From Lentihominibacter butyricus (lineage in GTDB: Bacteria > Bacillota > Clostridia > Peptostreptococcales > Anaerovoracaceae): 64,000 nucleotides of DNA. Below are positions 1 through 8,645 of the stretch, in pieces. The stretch is from contig NZ_JAOQJP010000003.1 of NCBI RefSeq assembly GCF_025567305.1, positions 143,771 through 207,770 on the forward strand, read 5' to 3'. Every line of letters starts with the position of its first letter. Positions within the stretch are counted from its first letter, which is position 1. Position numbers and translations under genes: made by a program. The notes beneath the pieces were generated by a model. It searched no databases. It had not been told where the DNA came from and saw only the letters and a program-made list of their open reading frames with translations.

Positions 1-448
1 CGATCAGCGCTATCCTTTTCACATCAGGATATTCTCTGCGCAGGAACTCCAGCATGTCCTGAGCGCAGTATTCAGGACCTTCTGTGCGGCAGTGCACATT
101 TCCCCTGCACAGACCCAGATATCCCATGACCGCATTCATCACTGCTATGAACAGGCCTCTGCCATGTGCATCGTTCACTATGTCCATATCAAGCACTTCA
201 GAAAGCGTGCCTTCAAATGCTGTCGGCGCATCTGTGAATGCCTGACCGAATGAGTCGCGGAACTGCGCCTGTATCATCACATCATCGCCTGTTATTATCG
301 GAAAATCCTGACGCTTAGTCTTGCCTATAGCCTCTTCCGGTGTCAGCGAACGGCATGTGATCTGTACTGGTTCATCCCCTATGTCGTGTTCATCCAGAAC
401 AGCAATGAATCTTCTTCTCAGTTCTTCAAAAAATTTTTCTGCTGTCAT
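1..448 (-). CDS. DUF4213/DUF364 (putative heavy-metal chelation) protein, partial
   Basis: The first 149 residues of a leftward gene that runs off the window. The start ATG at 446-448 is preceded by AGGAG. The text resembles the DUF4213 N-domain of DUF364 proteins: a segment reading VNDAHGRGLFIAVMNAVMGY is followed by LGLCRGNVHCRTEGPEYC, matching the family pattern of a conserved Asn-Ala-Val, then HC and a Cys before a helix. The family is annotated as putative heavy-metal chelation and often sits beside iron or cobalamin ABC transporters. Here it follows a surface protein and a FecBCD-type importer on the same strand, 32 bases downstream of the former, so it is probably the last known member of that operon. 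The ligand is not known; the C-terminal DUF364 half is outside the window. Confidence 0.7.
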   Translation of the reverse strand, partial: MTAEKFFEELRRRFIAVLDEHDIGDEPVQITCRSLTPEEAIGKTKRQDFPIITGDDVMIQAQFRDSFGQAFTDAPTAFEGTLSEVLDMDIVNDAHGRGLFIAVMNAVMGYLGLCRGNVHCRTEGPEYCAQDMLEFLRREYPDVKRIALI

Positions 449-480
449 CTTGTTTCACATCTCCTATACTTATTTCAGGC

Positions 481-2139
481 TTATGCTGCCTTTCTTCTCT
501 TAACAGCGACTCCTGCTGCTGTTCCGCTTACTGCGAGCAGCGCCAGGATAGCAGCCAGCGGCGTCATGTCGCCTGTTGCTGCGGTTTTATCATTCTTTCC
601 TGCAGCAGCTCCCTGATCTGTCTTGCCGTCAGTCTTGCTGTCATCAGTCTTTACAATGACATTCCTGCCTGCTTCATTGATCCTTGCAGTCATATCGTCG
701 ACATCAGTCTGCGCGTAGTATGTAGTATCCTTAGCTACGAGCTCTCCGAGAGTGATCATTTTCTGAAGCTTCCTGTAGTTTTCTTCAGTGTATTTGCTCT
801 TGTCTGCTTTCTTAGCCTTTTCGATAACAGCTTTCAGCTCTGTTGAATCGATATCCTTGCTTCCGCTGTTCAGATATGATGACACATGGAATTCCAGAAC
901 ATCTCCGGGCTGTGAGTTTTTAGCTGTGATAGTGAGCACGTCGCCATCAACTGTAAGCGTATAATCATCTTTGAGAGCTCCCATGTCCCACCATCCGGGT
1001 ACCATCGACGAGAACTTTTCTGCATTGAGTGCCATGTAGTTATGGTAGTGAGCTACAACGTGTGCTCCGTGATTGTTGAGCACAGCCGCAGGCTGCCCGT
1101 TCTTGAGCAGGATCAGATGCACCATTCCTCTTGTAGTGCTCTTTGGAGTGATGATCCTGGTAGTTACTGATGCAGGTGTGTTTTCATCTGCGATCACCTG
1201 ATCTACGATCTTAGTCTCAACACCTGTAGGAAGTGTGAGAGCCATATCGGATTTAGCAAGCTTGCTGCCGTCTTCCGTAGTCAGATTTTCCCATACGCCT
1301 TCTGATGTTATCTTACCGTTGAACGGTGCCACCCATCCGCTCAGTTCGAATCTGAGGGCCTTGCCTCCTTCAGCCAGTTCGACATTCTTGATGCTGCCCA
1401 TTCTTCCGCCCAGCTTCTGCGATGCGAGTTTTACAGTATTCATCATTTCTGCCGTAAGTGCCTCTTTATCAACTATTTTCATAGCTTCAGGGAATCTTAA
1501 CGTAACGTATGCAGTCTGTGTATCTGTCTGAGATTCTCCCATCGCTAATTCAGGGATAGGTACACCGTCATGATCTGTATATGCGTCAAAGTCTGCCACT
1601 TCAACGACATCCTTTACCTTTACAGTATAAGTCTTCGTAGTGCTTACCCAGTCGCAAAGTGAAGCTGTGACAGTTATCTTGGCTTCGCCTGTTGCTGCTG
1701 CAGTCAGAGTTATCTTGCCGTCTGTCTTGCTTCCTACAGCAGTTCCGACTTCAGCTGCAGCTTCAGGAGCTCCTGCCTTTACTACAGATTCATCAGTTGA
1801 CCTTACAGTCACTGCTGCTGTTCGAGTTGCTGTATCCATTCCAAAACACGAACATCCCTGACCTTCTGTAAAGCAGCCCTGACCGCCACAAGAATCCGGA
1901 CAGCCCGGCATCTGGCATCCCTGATACTGCACATGCACATACGGTGATACCGTTATCTCTGCAGAACCGCCCTTCACCATCGTGATAGTTCCGTTGCTGT
2001 CATCAGCTTTCACAGCTATAGTGCCGTGATTATACTGTGAACTAGTCTCTGTTTCATTGGCAAATGCGAGCGTTCCCGCAAGTCCGAAGACCATCACTGC
2101 GCTGAGCATCCATGCCAGCATTCTCTTTGGAAATTTCAT
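481..2139 (-). CDS. secreted surface protein with six-Cys motif, His cluster and C-terminal anchor
   Basis: 552 residues. Residues 1-27 form a signal peptide. Residues 40-180 look like a bacterial Ig-like (BIG2) domain, with a Cys/Met-rich loop at 74-100 (C75, M77, C80, C84, C89, C96, C98) inserted in it. The central part (180-425) is of unknown fold and has a His cluster at H357, H360, H364, H366. Residues 434-495 resemble a FIVAR helical repeat. The tail has an AATGD motif (520-524), a hydrophobic stretch and KRRKAA, like a wall or membrane anchor but without LPXTG. The Cys loop has the same spacing as one in the protein at 8646-9890. Position next to a FecBCD importer suggests a surface receptor for a metal or metal complex; this is inference. 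RBS AGGAGAGG precedes the ATG. Confidence 0.75.
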   Translation of the reverse strand: MKFPKRMLAWMLSAVMVFGLAGTLAFANETETSSQYNHGTIAVKADDSNGTITMVKGGSAEITVSPYVHVQYQGCQMPGCPDSCGGQGCFTEGQGCSCFGMDTATRTAAVTVRSTDESVVKAGAPEAAAEVGTAVGSKTDGKITLTAAATGEAKITVTASLCDWVSTTKTYTVKVKDVVEVADFDAYTDHDGVPIPELAMGESQTDTQTAYVTLRFPEAMKIVDKEALTAEMMNTVKLASQKLGGRMGSIKNVELAEGGKALRFELSGWVAPFNGKITSEGVWENLTTEDGSKLAKSDMALTLPTGVETKIVDQVIADENTPASVTTRIITPKSTTRGMVHLILLKNGQPAAVLNNHGAHVVAHYHNYMALNAEKFSSMVPGWWDMGALKDDYTLTVDGDVLTITAKNSQPGDVLEFHVSSYLNSGSKDIDSTELKAVIEKAKKADKSKYTEENYRKLQKMITLGELVAKDTTYYAQTDVDDMTARINEAGRNVIVKTDDSKTDGKTDQGAAAGKNDKTAATGDMTPLAAILALLAVSGTAAGVAVKRRKAA

Positions 2140-2174
2140 TTAACCTCTCCTTTCATCTCCATCGATCGTTTCTA

Positions 2175-2190
2175 TGGTGCTTTCGCACCA
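2175..2190 (-). other. small GNRA-type stem-loop between operon genes
   Basis: A perfect 6-bp stem TGGTGC/GCACCA closes a four-base loop that reads GAAA on the minus strand. It lies in the 162-base gap between the ABC ATPase gene and the downstream surface protein gene. There is no T-run after it, so it is not a standard terminator; it could be an mRNA processing or stability element. The rest of the 2140-2301 gap shows nothing else I can name. Confidence 0.35.
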
Positions 2191-2301
2191 CTGAATGAAT
2201 TAATTGGTTGATTTATCATTTAAAACCCCTCGGGATCTCAAATCGTATTTATCGGCATTCCTGATCTGCCTGCCGATGCGCATCTGTGCAGCGCGAGGCG
2301 G

Positions 2302-3093
2302 TCAGTCTATATCTGCCGTTATATGCCTTATCTGTCTGCCGCTCCTGCCTGTATGCACATGTATCGACGCATCGACATCGTACATACGCCGCAGCAGATC
2401 CTCAGTCATCACTTCGTCGGCGGTGCCGTATGACCACGTGTCTCTGTCCTCCAGTGCCAGCACCGAAGCGTCCGCAATGAATGCGTGGTCGGGATAATGG
2501 GTCGTGAATGCGACACCTATCCCTTCCTTCGTCAGATTCCTTATCACGCCGAGCAGGCGCATCTGATTGCCGAAATCCAGGCTCGCCGCAGGCTCGTCCA
2601 TCAGTATGTATTCGGTCTGCTGAGCCAGTGCCCTGGCTATCAGCACCAGCTGACGCTCGCCTCCACTTATCTCCGTATAGACATCGTCCCTGAGATGCGA
2701 GATCCCCATCCTTTCCAGCATTTCCAGAGCTATCAGCTCGTCCTTCCTGCCCGGTGAGGAGAATCTTGATATATGCGTCCCCCTGCCCATCAGCACGACG
2801 TCATATACCGAATATGCAAACGGCGGGGTGTGGTACTGAGGAACGTACGCTATGTGCTTCGCCAGCTGTTCTCTCGGGATCTGCCTTATGTCTCTGCCGT
2901 CCACGAGCAGTTCTCCCTCCAGCAGCGGCAGGAACCCCAGTATCGTCCTGTACATCGTCGTCTTGCCGACACCGTTCGCGCCGAGTATGCAAAGCAGCTC
3001 TCCCTTGTCCAGAGAAAACGACACGTTCTCGAGCACTGTCTTTCGTTTGTTTTTTCCTGTATAGCCGAATACGGCTTTATTTATTTCCAGCAT
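2302..3093 (-). CDS. FecE/BtuD-type ABC transporter ATP-binding protein
   Basis: 263 residues, the normal size for the ATPase of iron-siderophore, heme or cobalamin importers. Walker A GANGVGKT is at 38-45, the Q-loop near YVPQ (83-86), the signature SGGERQ at 143-148 and Walker B YILMDEP at 162-168. It would power uptake through the FecCD permease encoded upstream at 4495-5505. The start ATG lies one base after the stop of the binding-protein gene, so translation is probably coupled. Substrate cannot be read from the ATPase. Confidence 0.9.
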   Translation of the reverse strand: MLEINKAVFGYTGKNKRKTVLENVSFSLDKGELLCILGANGVGKTTMYRTILGFLPLLEGELLVDGRDIRQIPREQLAKHIAYVPQYHTPPFAYSVYDVVLMGRGTHISRFSSPGRKDELIALEMLERMGISHLRDDVYTEISGGERQLVLIARALAQQTEYILMDEPAASLDFGNQMRLLGVIRNLTKEGIGVAFTTHYPDHAFIADASVLALEDRDTWSYGTADEVMTEDLLRRMYDVDASIHVHTGRSGRQIRHITADID

Positions 3094-3094
3094 A

Positions 3095-4498
3095 TTATTC
3101 AGGACTCTCCCTGTTCAGTATCTGCTCGGCTTCCTCTCTCGTCAGGCTGTGATCGAAGAATTTCTCGTAAAACTCCATCACTTCCGCATCCATGTCAAGA
3201 TCCCTGAACTCATCCGGATGCAGCGTCCTGGCCATATCCATCACGAGCAGTATCTTCTGTATGCCCATGTCCCAGTAGAACACACCCGACGGAGTCGCAT
3301 AGACCTGATCGTTCTTCACAGCCTTGAGCGACTTGTACGACGCCTTGCTCTTCAATTCTTTTTTCAGCTGCTCGACTGTCTTGCCGTCGTTCATGCCGCC
3401 GTGATCTATGAATATCACATCCGGATCCCATGCCATGAGCTGTTCATAGTCTATCTGTATCCTGTTGCCGGCGTTCAGATCAGCCGACACAGCATTGCCG
3501 CCTGCGCTTTCTATCACTTCTATGATGTCCGAATGCTTACCGTAAGTCGTGAGTATGTCCACGCCGGCATAGTAGACATCCGGTCTGTCTTTTTCCTTTA
3601 TCCCGTCTGTACGCGACTTCACCCACGCCAGCTTTTCATCAAAATATTCACAGTACTCCGAAGCCCGCTTTTTCGCATCCGCGCCGAGCGTCTGTGCGTA
3701 AGACTTCACCTGGTCCGTCACTCCTGCGAGAGTCTCCTCAGTCTCTCCCGGCAGTGCAGCCACTCCTGCTTTTTTGAGCTGAGTCAGCTCGTTTTCCCTG
3801 GGGAACGTGTACACGATGTCGGGTTCATATGTCATCAGCTCCTCGAAATTCACCGAAGTGTGCACATTTTCCAGCGCAGGCACCTCGCTGATGCGTGAAA
3901 ACACCTTTTCAGCCCACGGGAAATCATCAGTCTGCACATCGGCTCTGACCACTATCTTATCCTCCGCTCCGAGCATCGTCAGAAGCTCATACGAAGGCCC
4001 GTAAACAGCCGCAAGCCTCTGAGGATCTTCCGGGAACGGCACACTGTCTATCTCGGCTTCTGTCCCCGAAATCACCGGCACATCTCTTCCCGAAATCGTG
4101 CCTTTCAGCGTTATGCCATCCGGAGCCGACAGCGGACCTATGCTCTCCACCGTGCCTGCCTCCTTTTCACGCAGCACGACAGTCGCACCATCGCATGAAA
4201 CGACCTCCCAGAGATCATCTGCACGTTCGACGACATCCTTTATCGCTTCAGCCACATCCTCCGCATCTGCCCCGGCATAGAGATGCACCGGCTGTTTCTC
4301 ACAGTCTCCGCAGCTGTTGCTCGCCTCGTCTTTATAAACATTTATGCTGTAGTCCAGGACTGTGATCACACCCTCCTGCACAGAATCGCCGCTGGCTGTG
4401 ACCGTATATTCGGCCTTTCCCTGTCCGCAGCCTGCCAGGATCAGCAGCGCCGTCACCATGAGGCCTGCAAACCATATGAAATGTTTCCTGTGTATCAT
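3095..4498 (-). CDS. FecB/BtuF-type substrate-binding lipoprotein with an extra N-terminal Cys domain
   Basis: 467 residues from the ATG at 4496-4498, which overlaps the TGA of the permease gene (ATGA). A longer open frame exists upstream but lies in the permease gene and has no coding character. Residues 1-24 are a lipoprotein signal ending in LAGC. Residues about 135-467 form a periplasmic-binding-protein fold of the iron-siderophore/cobalamin class (TFPRENELTQLKKAGV, YYAGVDILTTYGKHSDIIE, WDPDVIFIDHGG). Residues 30-130 are an added domain not usual in this family, with C63 and C66 in SCGDCE. It should deliver ligand to the FecCD permease. The CxxC and the neighbouring Cys-rich surface proteins hint at a metal-containing ligand. 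Confidence 0.85.
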   Translation of the reverse strand: MIHRKHFIWFAGLMVTALLILAGCGQGKAEYTVTASGDSVQEGVITVLDYSINVYKDEASNSCGDCEKQPVHLYAGADAEDVAEAIKDVVERADDLWEVVSCDGATVVLREKEAGTVESIGPLSAPDGITLKGTISGRDVPVISGTEAEIDSVPFPEDPQRLAAVYGPSYELLTMLGAEDKIVVRADVQTDDFPWAEKVFSRISEVPALENVHTSVNFEELMTYEPDIVYTFPRENELTQLKKAGVAALPGETEETLAGVTDQVKSYAQTLGADAKKRASEYCEYFDEKLAWVKSRTDGIKEKDRPDVYYAGVDILTTYGKHSDIIEVIESAGGNAVSADLNAGNRIQIDYEQLMAWDPDVIFIDHGGMNDGKTVEQLKKELKSKASYKSLKAVKNDQVYATPSGVFYWDMGIQKILLVMDMARTLHPDEFRDLDMDAEVMEFYEKFFDHSLTREEAEQILNRESPE

Positions 4499-5505
4499 AA
4501 GAATCCTTTCCTTCCCTTTGCCAGCAGTGCTATGAACACCGGAGCGCCTACTATTGCCGTAAGTATACCTATAGGCAGTTCCTGTGGAAAAGCGCAGCGT
4601 GCCACATCGTCGACGAGCAGCAGGAAAGCCGCACCCATCACTGCGCTGCACGGCAGCATCCTCCTGTAGTCGGATCCTGCCATCAGTCTTGCAAAATGCG
4701 GTATTATCAGTCCGACCCATCCGATCATCCCTCCGACTGCCACACATGCGGCAGTCATGAACGTCGCACAGAGGATTATGACTGCCTGATACTTCTTTAC
4801 AGGCACTCCCATCGCCTCCGCTTCATCAGTCCCGAATGAAAGCAGATTGATACGCCACCTCAGCAGCAGCATCACGACCGTGCCCGCTATCACAGGCACC
4901 GCCAGGATCAGCAGATCAGAGGCTGTCACATATGTCAGCCCGCCCATCAGCCAGAATGCGATAGACGGCATCGTGTCGAACGGATCCGCAACATACTTTA
5001 TTATCGAAATGAATGCCTGGAACAGCGAACCTGTGACGATACCGCTCAGCACGAGCAGCAGCCTGTTGTTTTCCATATGACCGCCGACCATCCTGCTTAT
5101 CAGACCGGTTATCAGCACCGCCGCTATACCCGAACAGAACGCCATGCACTGCACTGCCACTGTAGGCATTCCCCAGAGGAGTCCCAGCGCAGCTCCGAAG
5201 CCCGCTCCTGCAGATGCTCCGAGCAGATCAGGCGATACCATGGGATTCCTGAAGATCCCCTGATAGCCCGCTCCCGATACCGACAGTCCGCAGCCGATAA
5301 GTATCGCAGCGGCTATCCTCGGAAGCCTGGACTGGAGCAGCACCGTCTCTCTGCCGGATCCGTCACCGCTGCCCGAAAGCCTGTTTCTGAGTATTTCCAC
5401 GATATCGTGCCACGACAGCGAGTATCTGCCTACCATCACGGATATGACCGTAAGCACCGCCAGCAGTACGATCAGCAGCAGAAGCACGTTTTTCTTTCTT
5501 CCCAT
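4495..5505 (-). CDS. FecCD-family ABC transporter permease
   Basis: 336 residues with about ten hydrophobic segments, the usual size and layout of iron-siderophore/heme/cobalamin import permeases. Family motifs include GCGLSVSGAGYQGIFRNPM near 75-95 with LLGASAGAGFGA after it, and GMIGWVGLIIPHFARLM near 260, the loop that touches the ATPase. RBS AGGAGGAGC sits just before the ATG. It overlaps the binding-protein gene by four bases and begins nine bases after the ABC-2 permease gene, so it is mid-operon. Confidence 0.92.
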   Translation of the reverse strand: MGRKKNVLLLLIVLLAVLTVISVMVGRYSLSWHDIVEILRNRLSGSGDGSGRETVLLQSRLPRIAAAILIGCGLSVSGAGYQGIFRNPMVSPDLLGASAGAGFGAALGLLWGMPTVAVQCMAFCSGIAAVLITGLISRMVGGHMENNRLLLVLSGIVTGSLFQAFISIIKYVADPFDTMPSIAFWLMGGLTYVTASDLLILAVPVIAGTVVMLLLRWRINLLSFGTDEAEAMGVPVKKYQAVIILCATFMTAACVAVGGMIGWVGLIIPHFARLMAGSDYRRMLPCSAVMGAAFLLLVDDVARCAFPQELPIGILTAIVGAPVFIALLAKGRKGFL

Positions 5506-5514
5506 ATGCTCCTC

Positions 5515-7758
5515 CTACTGCCTAATGAATGACGGCACTTCCGACTGCGGCAGGAACATGTATCTGTACATATCATCACCTGAAAGCTTGACCGCCGCCA
5601 GGTATCCACCGCCGCTCATGTAGTATCCATCCCTGAGTCCTGCCGCGACCTCTGCTATGTCGTCACTGTCATCTATAACGTATTTATCCCCGAAGTCCTT
5701 CTGTATCATGAACTCGTCCGCACTGTCTGCGCAGTACGCCATGAAATACATCCCGATCGGATAGTCAGGCGCATTGATGCCGATATACGGATCCATGCGC
5801 TGGAGTATTATCGATTCTATCTGCTGCTCTTCCTTCACGTATTCCAGCAGCTCGTTGTCCTCGAGCCACCTGAGCGTGTTCTCGTATCGTGACGTCACGT
5901 AGATGAACGCATTGTTGAGATGATACGAGAAATACAGGCTGTCATCGTCTCCTGACTGCGTGAACATGATCACGGCTTCTGTCTTCTCTTCAGGAAAATA
6001 CCGTTCTTTCACGCTCATCACGCTCATGTCCTGCCAGATCGCCGCCAGCAGCTGCGCCCTGCGGTCTTCTCCGAGCGTCACTTCATACGTATCAGTCATG
6101 GTGTCATCTGTCAGATATACCGTTCCGTTGTCATAAGCCTGCTTTGTCAGCGACTCGGGATTCCCCTCCTCGGCATATGCGAACAGCTCCGCCTGACCTG
6201 CCTTCACTTCATCGAGTTCTTCTATATCCAGCATCTTCTCGAGCTGACCGTATGAAGCTCTGTCGTAGTACCATGTATGCTCAGTGCCGTCGCTATCCAC
6301 ATATGAGAATGTGATATCGTACGGTATGACCGTGTCTTCAGCGTTTTTCGAACCTTTCATAGGCTCTCTGCCGGATTCTTCGAACATCATCTGAAGCTCA
6401 CGCACAGTATCTATAGAATCATCCTCATGCAGGCTCAGCCGGCTCGACACGTAATATCCGTGACCCGTGCTGCTGCCCATCGCCTCTTCATACATGCCTG
6501 ACGGAGCCCCTGCATAATTGACTTTCGCTTCCGTGATGTCCGCGTTCGCATCCTTCAGAAAACGTTCCGTGCCTCCGAAAAATCCTGTCGCAAACACTAT
6601 GCATATCACACCCGTGACTGCCAGCTGTATCAGTGCGCCGGTCAGCTGAGTGCGGACCTTTATACGTCCGAATATGCCCGCTTTTTTCCAGAACAGATGC
6701 ATCGCCGCAAATGCCAGTATACCCAGGATGACCGCCAGCACTGTGCTGTAGTCGAAGATATATGCAAACACCAGTGCGAACATCATGAAGCCGGTCAGCG
6801 CTGCGGTTATTTCTGCAAAGATCCTGCAGCTGCCTGTTATGCCTGCGTTTTCCGCCTTCCATTTCTTAAGGATCCACCATGCCAGCACCACCAGTGCCGC
6901 CAGCACTGCGGCCCACACTGCGGCGATCCACCAGGACACAGCCTCAGGCGTATCAGTGCTCAGCGGCCGCATGAACTGCGCATGAGTTTCCAGCTGCCCT
7001 TTGAAAAACAGCAGCGGATTCAGTATCGAAAAACGTTCCAGCAGAGATTCACCGATCTGCTCGGTCCCTGAATATGCCACTACTCCCCAGGCATTTCCCC
7101 AGTAGAGCTTTTTCATCAGTATGTTGACCCCGCAGCATATGACCGTCGGTATCGACATGCCGCACGCCCAGTAGATCACCATCTCCATCAGATTGCCCGA
7201 CAGCAGGCTCATTATCACGGCCACTGTGCAGCTGACTGCCGCCATCAGGAACAGCCCGATACACAGGAACACCGCATTCCTCACCAGGCACTGATATCCG
7301 CCTACTGCGCTTATATTGAGCGCGACGGAAACTGCCACCGGTATCACTGTCATCAGCGCCAGCATCACGAATGCAGTGGCGAGTCTGTCTATGAAAAGCC
7401 TCGTTCTCGTGATACCCATCGAAAAGAAGATCGTGGTCTCCTTCTTGTCCTGCACGAAACGGAACATCGAGCTTCCGGCAACGAGTCCCATCACTACTGC
7501 CGCCACCATCACAGGAATGAACGCATCGTCATTTATCAGCCTGAACTTGAGCTGATCGTGAGTGACCTCGATATTGTAGATGGAGTCTCCCGGCAGCCCC
7601 GCCGTGAAAAACGGTATCAGTATCAGGAATATCACCGTTCCCGCCAGAAAGATCCATCCGTTCCGGCCAAGCACAAAAGCCGTGTCATGTTTCCATATAT
7701 TCAGTTTTCCGGCCGCCCCGCGGCTTTTATCTGAAGATCTTTTCCCAGTCAGCGTCAC
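5515..7758 (-). CDS. ABC-2 type transporter permease, large
   Basis: 747 residues. The N-terminal half has about eight to ten membrane segments, including an early DKKETTIFFSMGITRTRLF loop typical of ABC-2 permeases in Firmicutes; residues about 390-747 are a soluble, acidic extracytoplasmic region like that of DUF6449-type permeases. The GTG start at 7758 lies inside the 3' end of the ATPase gene (32-base overlap) with GGAAAG before it. It pairs with that ATPase. ABC-2 transporters usually export substrates or remodel the envelope; which one applies is unknown. Its position between a Cys-motif surface protein and the FecCD importer is unusual. Confidence 0.8.
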   Translation of the reverse strand: MTLTGKRSSDKSRGAAGKLNIWKHDTAFVLGRNGWIFLAGTVIFLILIPFFTAGLPGDSIYNIEVTHDQLKFRLINDDAFIPVMVAAVVMGLVAGSSMFRFVQDKKETTIFFSMGITRTRLFIDRLATAFVMLALMTVIPVAVSVALNISAVGGYQCLVRNAVFLCIGLFLMAAVSCTVAVIMSLLSGNLMEMVIYWACGMSIPTVICCGVNILMKKLYWGNAWGVVAYSGTEQIGESLLERFSILNPLLFFKGQLETHAQFMRPLSTDTPEAVSWWIAAVWAAVLAALVVLAWWILKKWKAENAGITGSCRIFAEITAALTGFMMFALVFAYIFDYSTVLAVILGILAFAAMHLFWKKAGIFGRIKVRTQLTGALIQLAVTGVICIVFATGFFGGTERFLKDANADITEAKVNYAGAPSGMYEEAMGSSTGHGYYVSSRLSLHEDDSIDTVRELQMMFEESGREPMKGSKNAEDTVIPYDITFSYVDSDGTEHTWYYDRASYGQLEKMLDIEELDEVKAGQAELFAYAEEGNPESLTKQAYDNGTVYLTDDTMTDTYEVTLGEDRRAQLLAAIWQDMSVMSVKERYFPEEKTEAVIMFTQSGDDDSLYFSYHLNNAFIYVTSRYENTLRWLEDNELLEYVKEEQQIESIILQRMDPYIGINAPDYPIGMYFMAYCADSADEFMIQKDFGDKYVIDDSDDIAEVAAGLRDGYYMSGGGYLAAVKLSGDDMYRYMFLPQSEVPSFIRQ

Positions 7759-8644
7759 GTTCTTTCCTTTCCATGCGGAAAAATTCCTCCAGCTGCACCG
7801 GTCTCACCTGTATATTCTCTGCGCCCGCAGCCTGCAGCTTGCGGCGCGCATGCTCTTCCGAGGCATGGATTATACAGTAGTACCGTGCACTGTCCGTCTT
7901 TTCATCCGAAATATCTATTCTTTCTATCAGCTCTATCTCACCGATATCGATCGAGTCGACATCGCCCGCATAAGTGACTTCGCATGCCTGATAGCTTTTT
8001 CTCATCTGTCCGGTCGAATCATCGAAGGTCAGCCTGCCTTCATGCAGCATCCCTATGTGATCCGCCAGGTCTTCCAGCTCCTTCAGATTGTGAGATGTCA
8101 CAAGGATCGTTGCTCCCCTGTTTTTTACATAAAACCTGAACATGTCTCTGACCTGTATTCTCATGGAATAGTCGAGACCGTCGAACGCCTCATCCAGGAA
8201 AAGGTATGCAGGTCGTGTGGAAAACGCCAGTATCAGGCTCGCCTGTCGCTGCATGCCCTTCGAAAACCTGCTTATTTTCATGGACGGATCCACTCCGAAC
8301 CATTCCACCAGTCCGTTGAAGGTTTCGTCGCTCCAGTCAGGGTAATAGCCCGAGTAGAACTTTCTCATCCTGTTCAGCGATGACTGCAGGAAAAACGACG
8401 CCTCCTCCGTCATGAAAAAACACTGCTGCTTTACAGCCGGATTTTCATAGACAGGCTGTCCGTTTATCAGAGCACGCCCTGAATCAGGCCTGTAGATCCC
8501 GCACATTATTTTGAGGAGCGTGGTCTTGCCGACTCCGTTATAGCCTATAAGACCGTATATCTCTCCTTTTTTCACAGTCAGGCTCACGTCCGAAAGGACC
8601 GTGAAATCACCGAAGCTTTTTGTGATATTTTCTGCCGATATCAT
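7727..8644 (-). CDS. ABC transporter ATP-binding protein (ABC-2 partner)
   Basis: 305 residues. Walker A GYNGVGKTT is near 34-42, the signature is degenerate (SRFSKGMQRQASL rather than LSGGQ), and Walker B reads YLFLDEAFDGLD. A C-terminal region of about 90 residues follows, as in YtrB-type and other Firmicutes ABC-2 ATPases. It begins one base after the stop of the six-Cys surface protein gene and overlaps the permease gene downstream, so the three are translated together. Likely powers the permease at 5515-7758. Confidence 0.88.
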   Translation of the reverse strand: MISAENITKSFGDFTVLSDVSLTVKKGEIYGLIGYNGVGKTTLLKIMCGIYRPDSGRALINGQPVYENPAVKQQCFFMTEEASFFLQSSLNRMRKFYSGYYPDWSDETFNGLVEWFGVDPSMKISRFSKGMQRQASLILAFSTRPAYLFLDEAFDGLDYSMRIQVRDMFRFYVKNRGATILVTSHNLKELEDLADHIGMLHEGRLTFDDSTGQMRKSYQACEVTYAGDVDSIDIGEIELIERIDISDEKTDSARYYCIIHASEEHARRKLQAAGAENIQVRPVQLEEFFRMERKERDADWEKIFR

Positions 8645-8645
8645 G

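Noticed and set aside
4499..4747. N-terminal extension of the binding-protein frame
   Set aside because: It lies inside the permease gene in another frame, reads as random Arg-rich sequence, and the internal ATG starts a proper lipoprotein signal.
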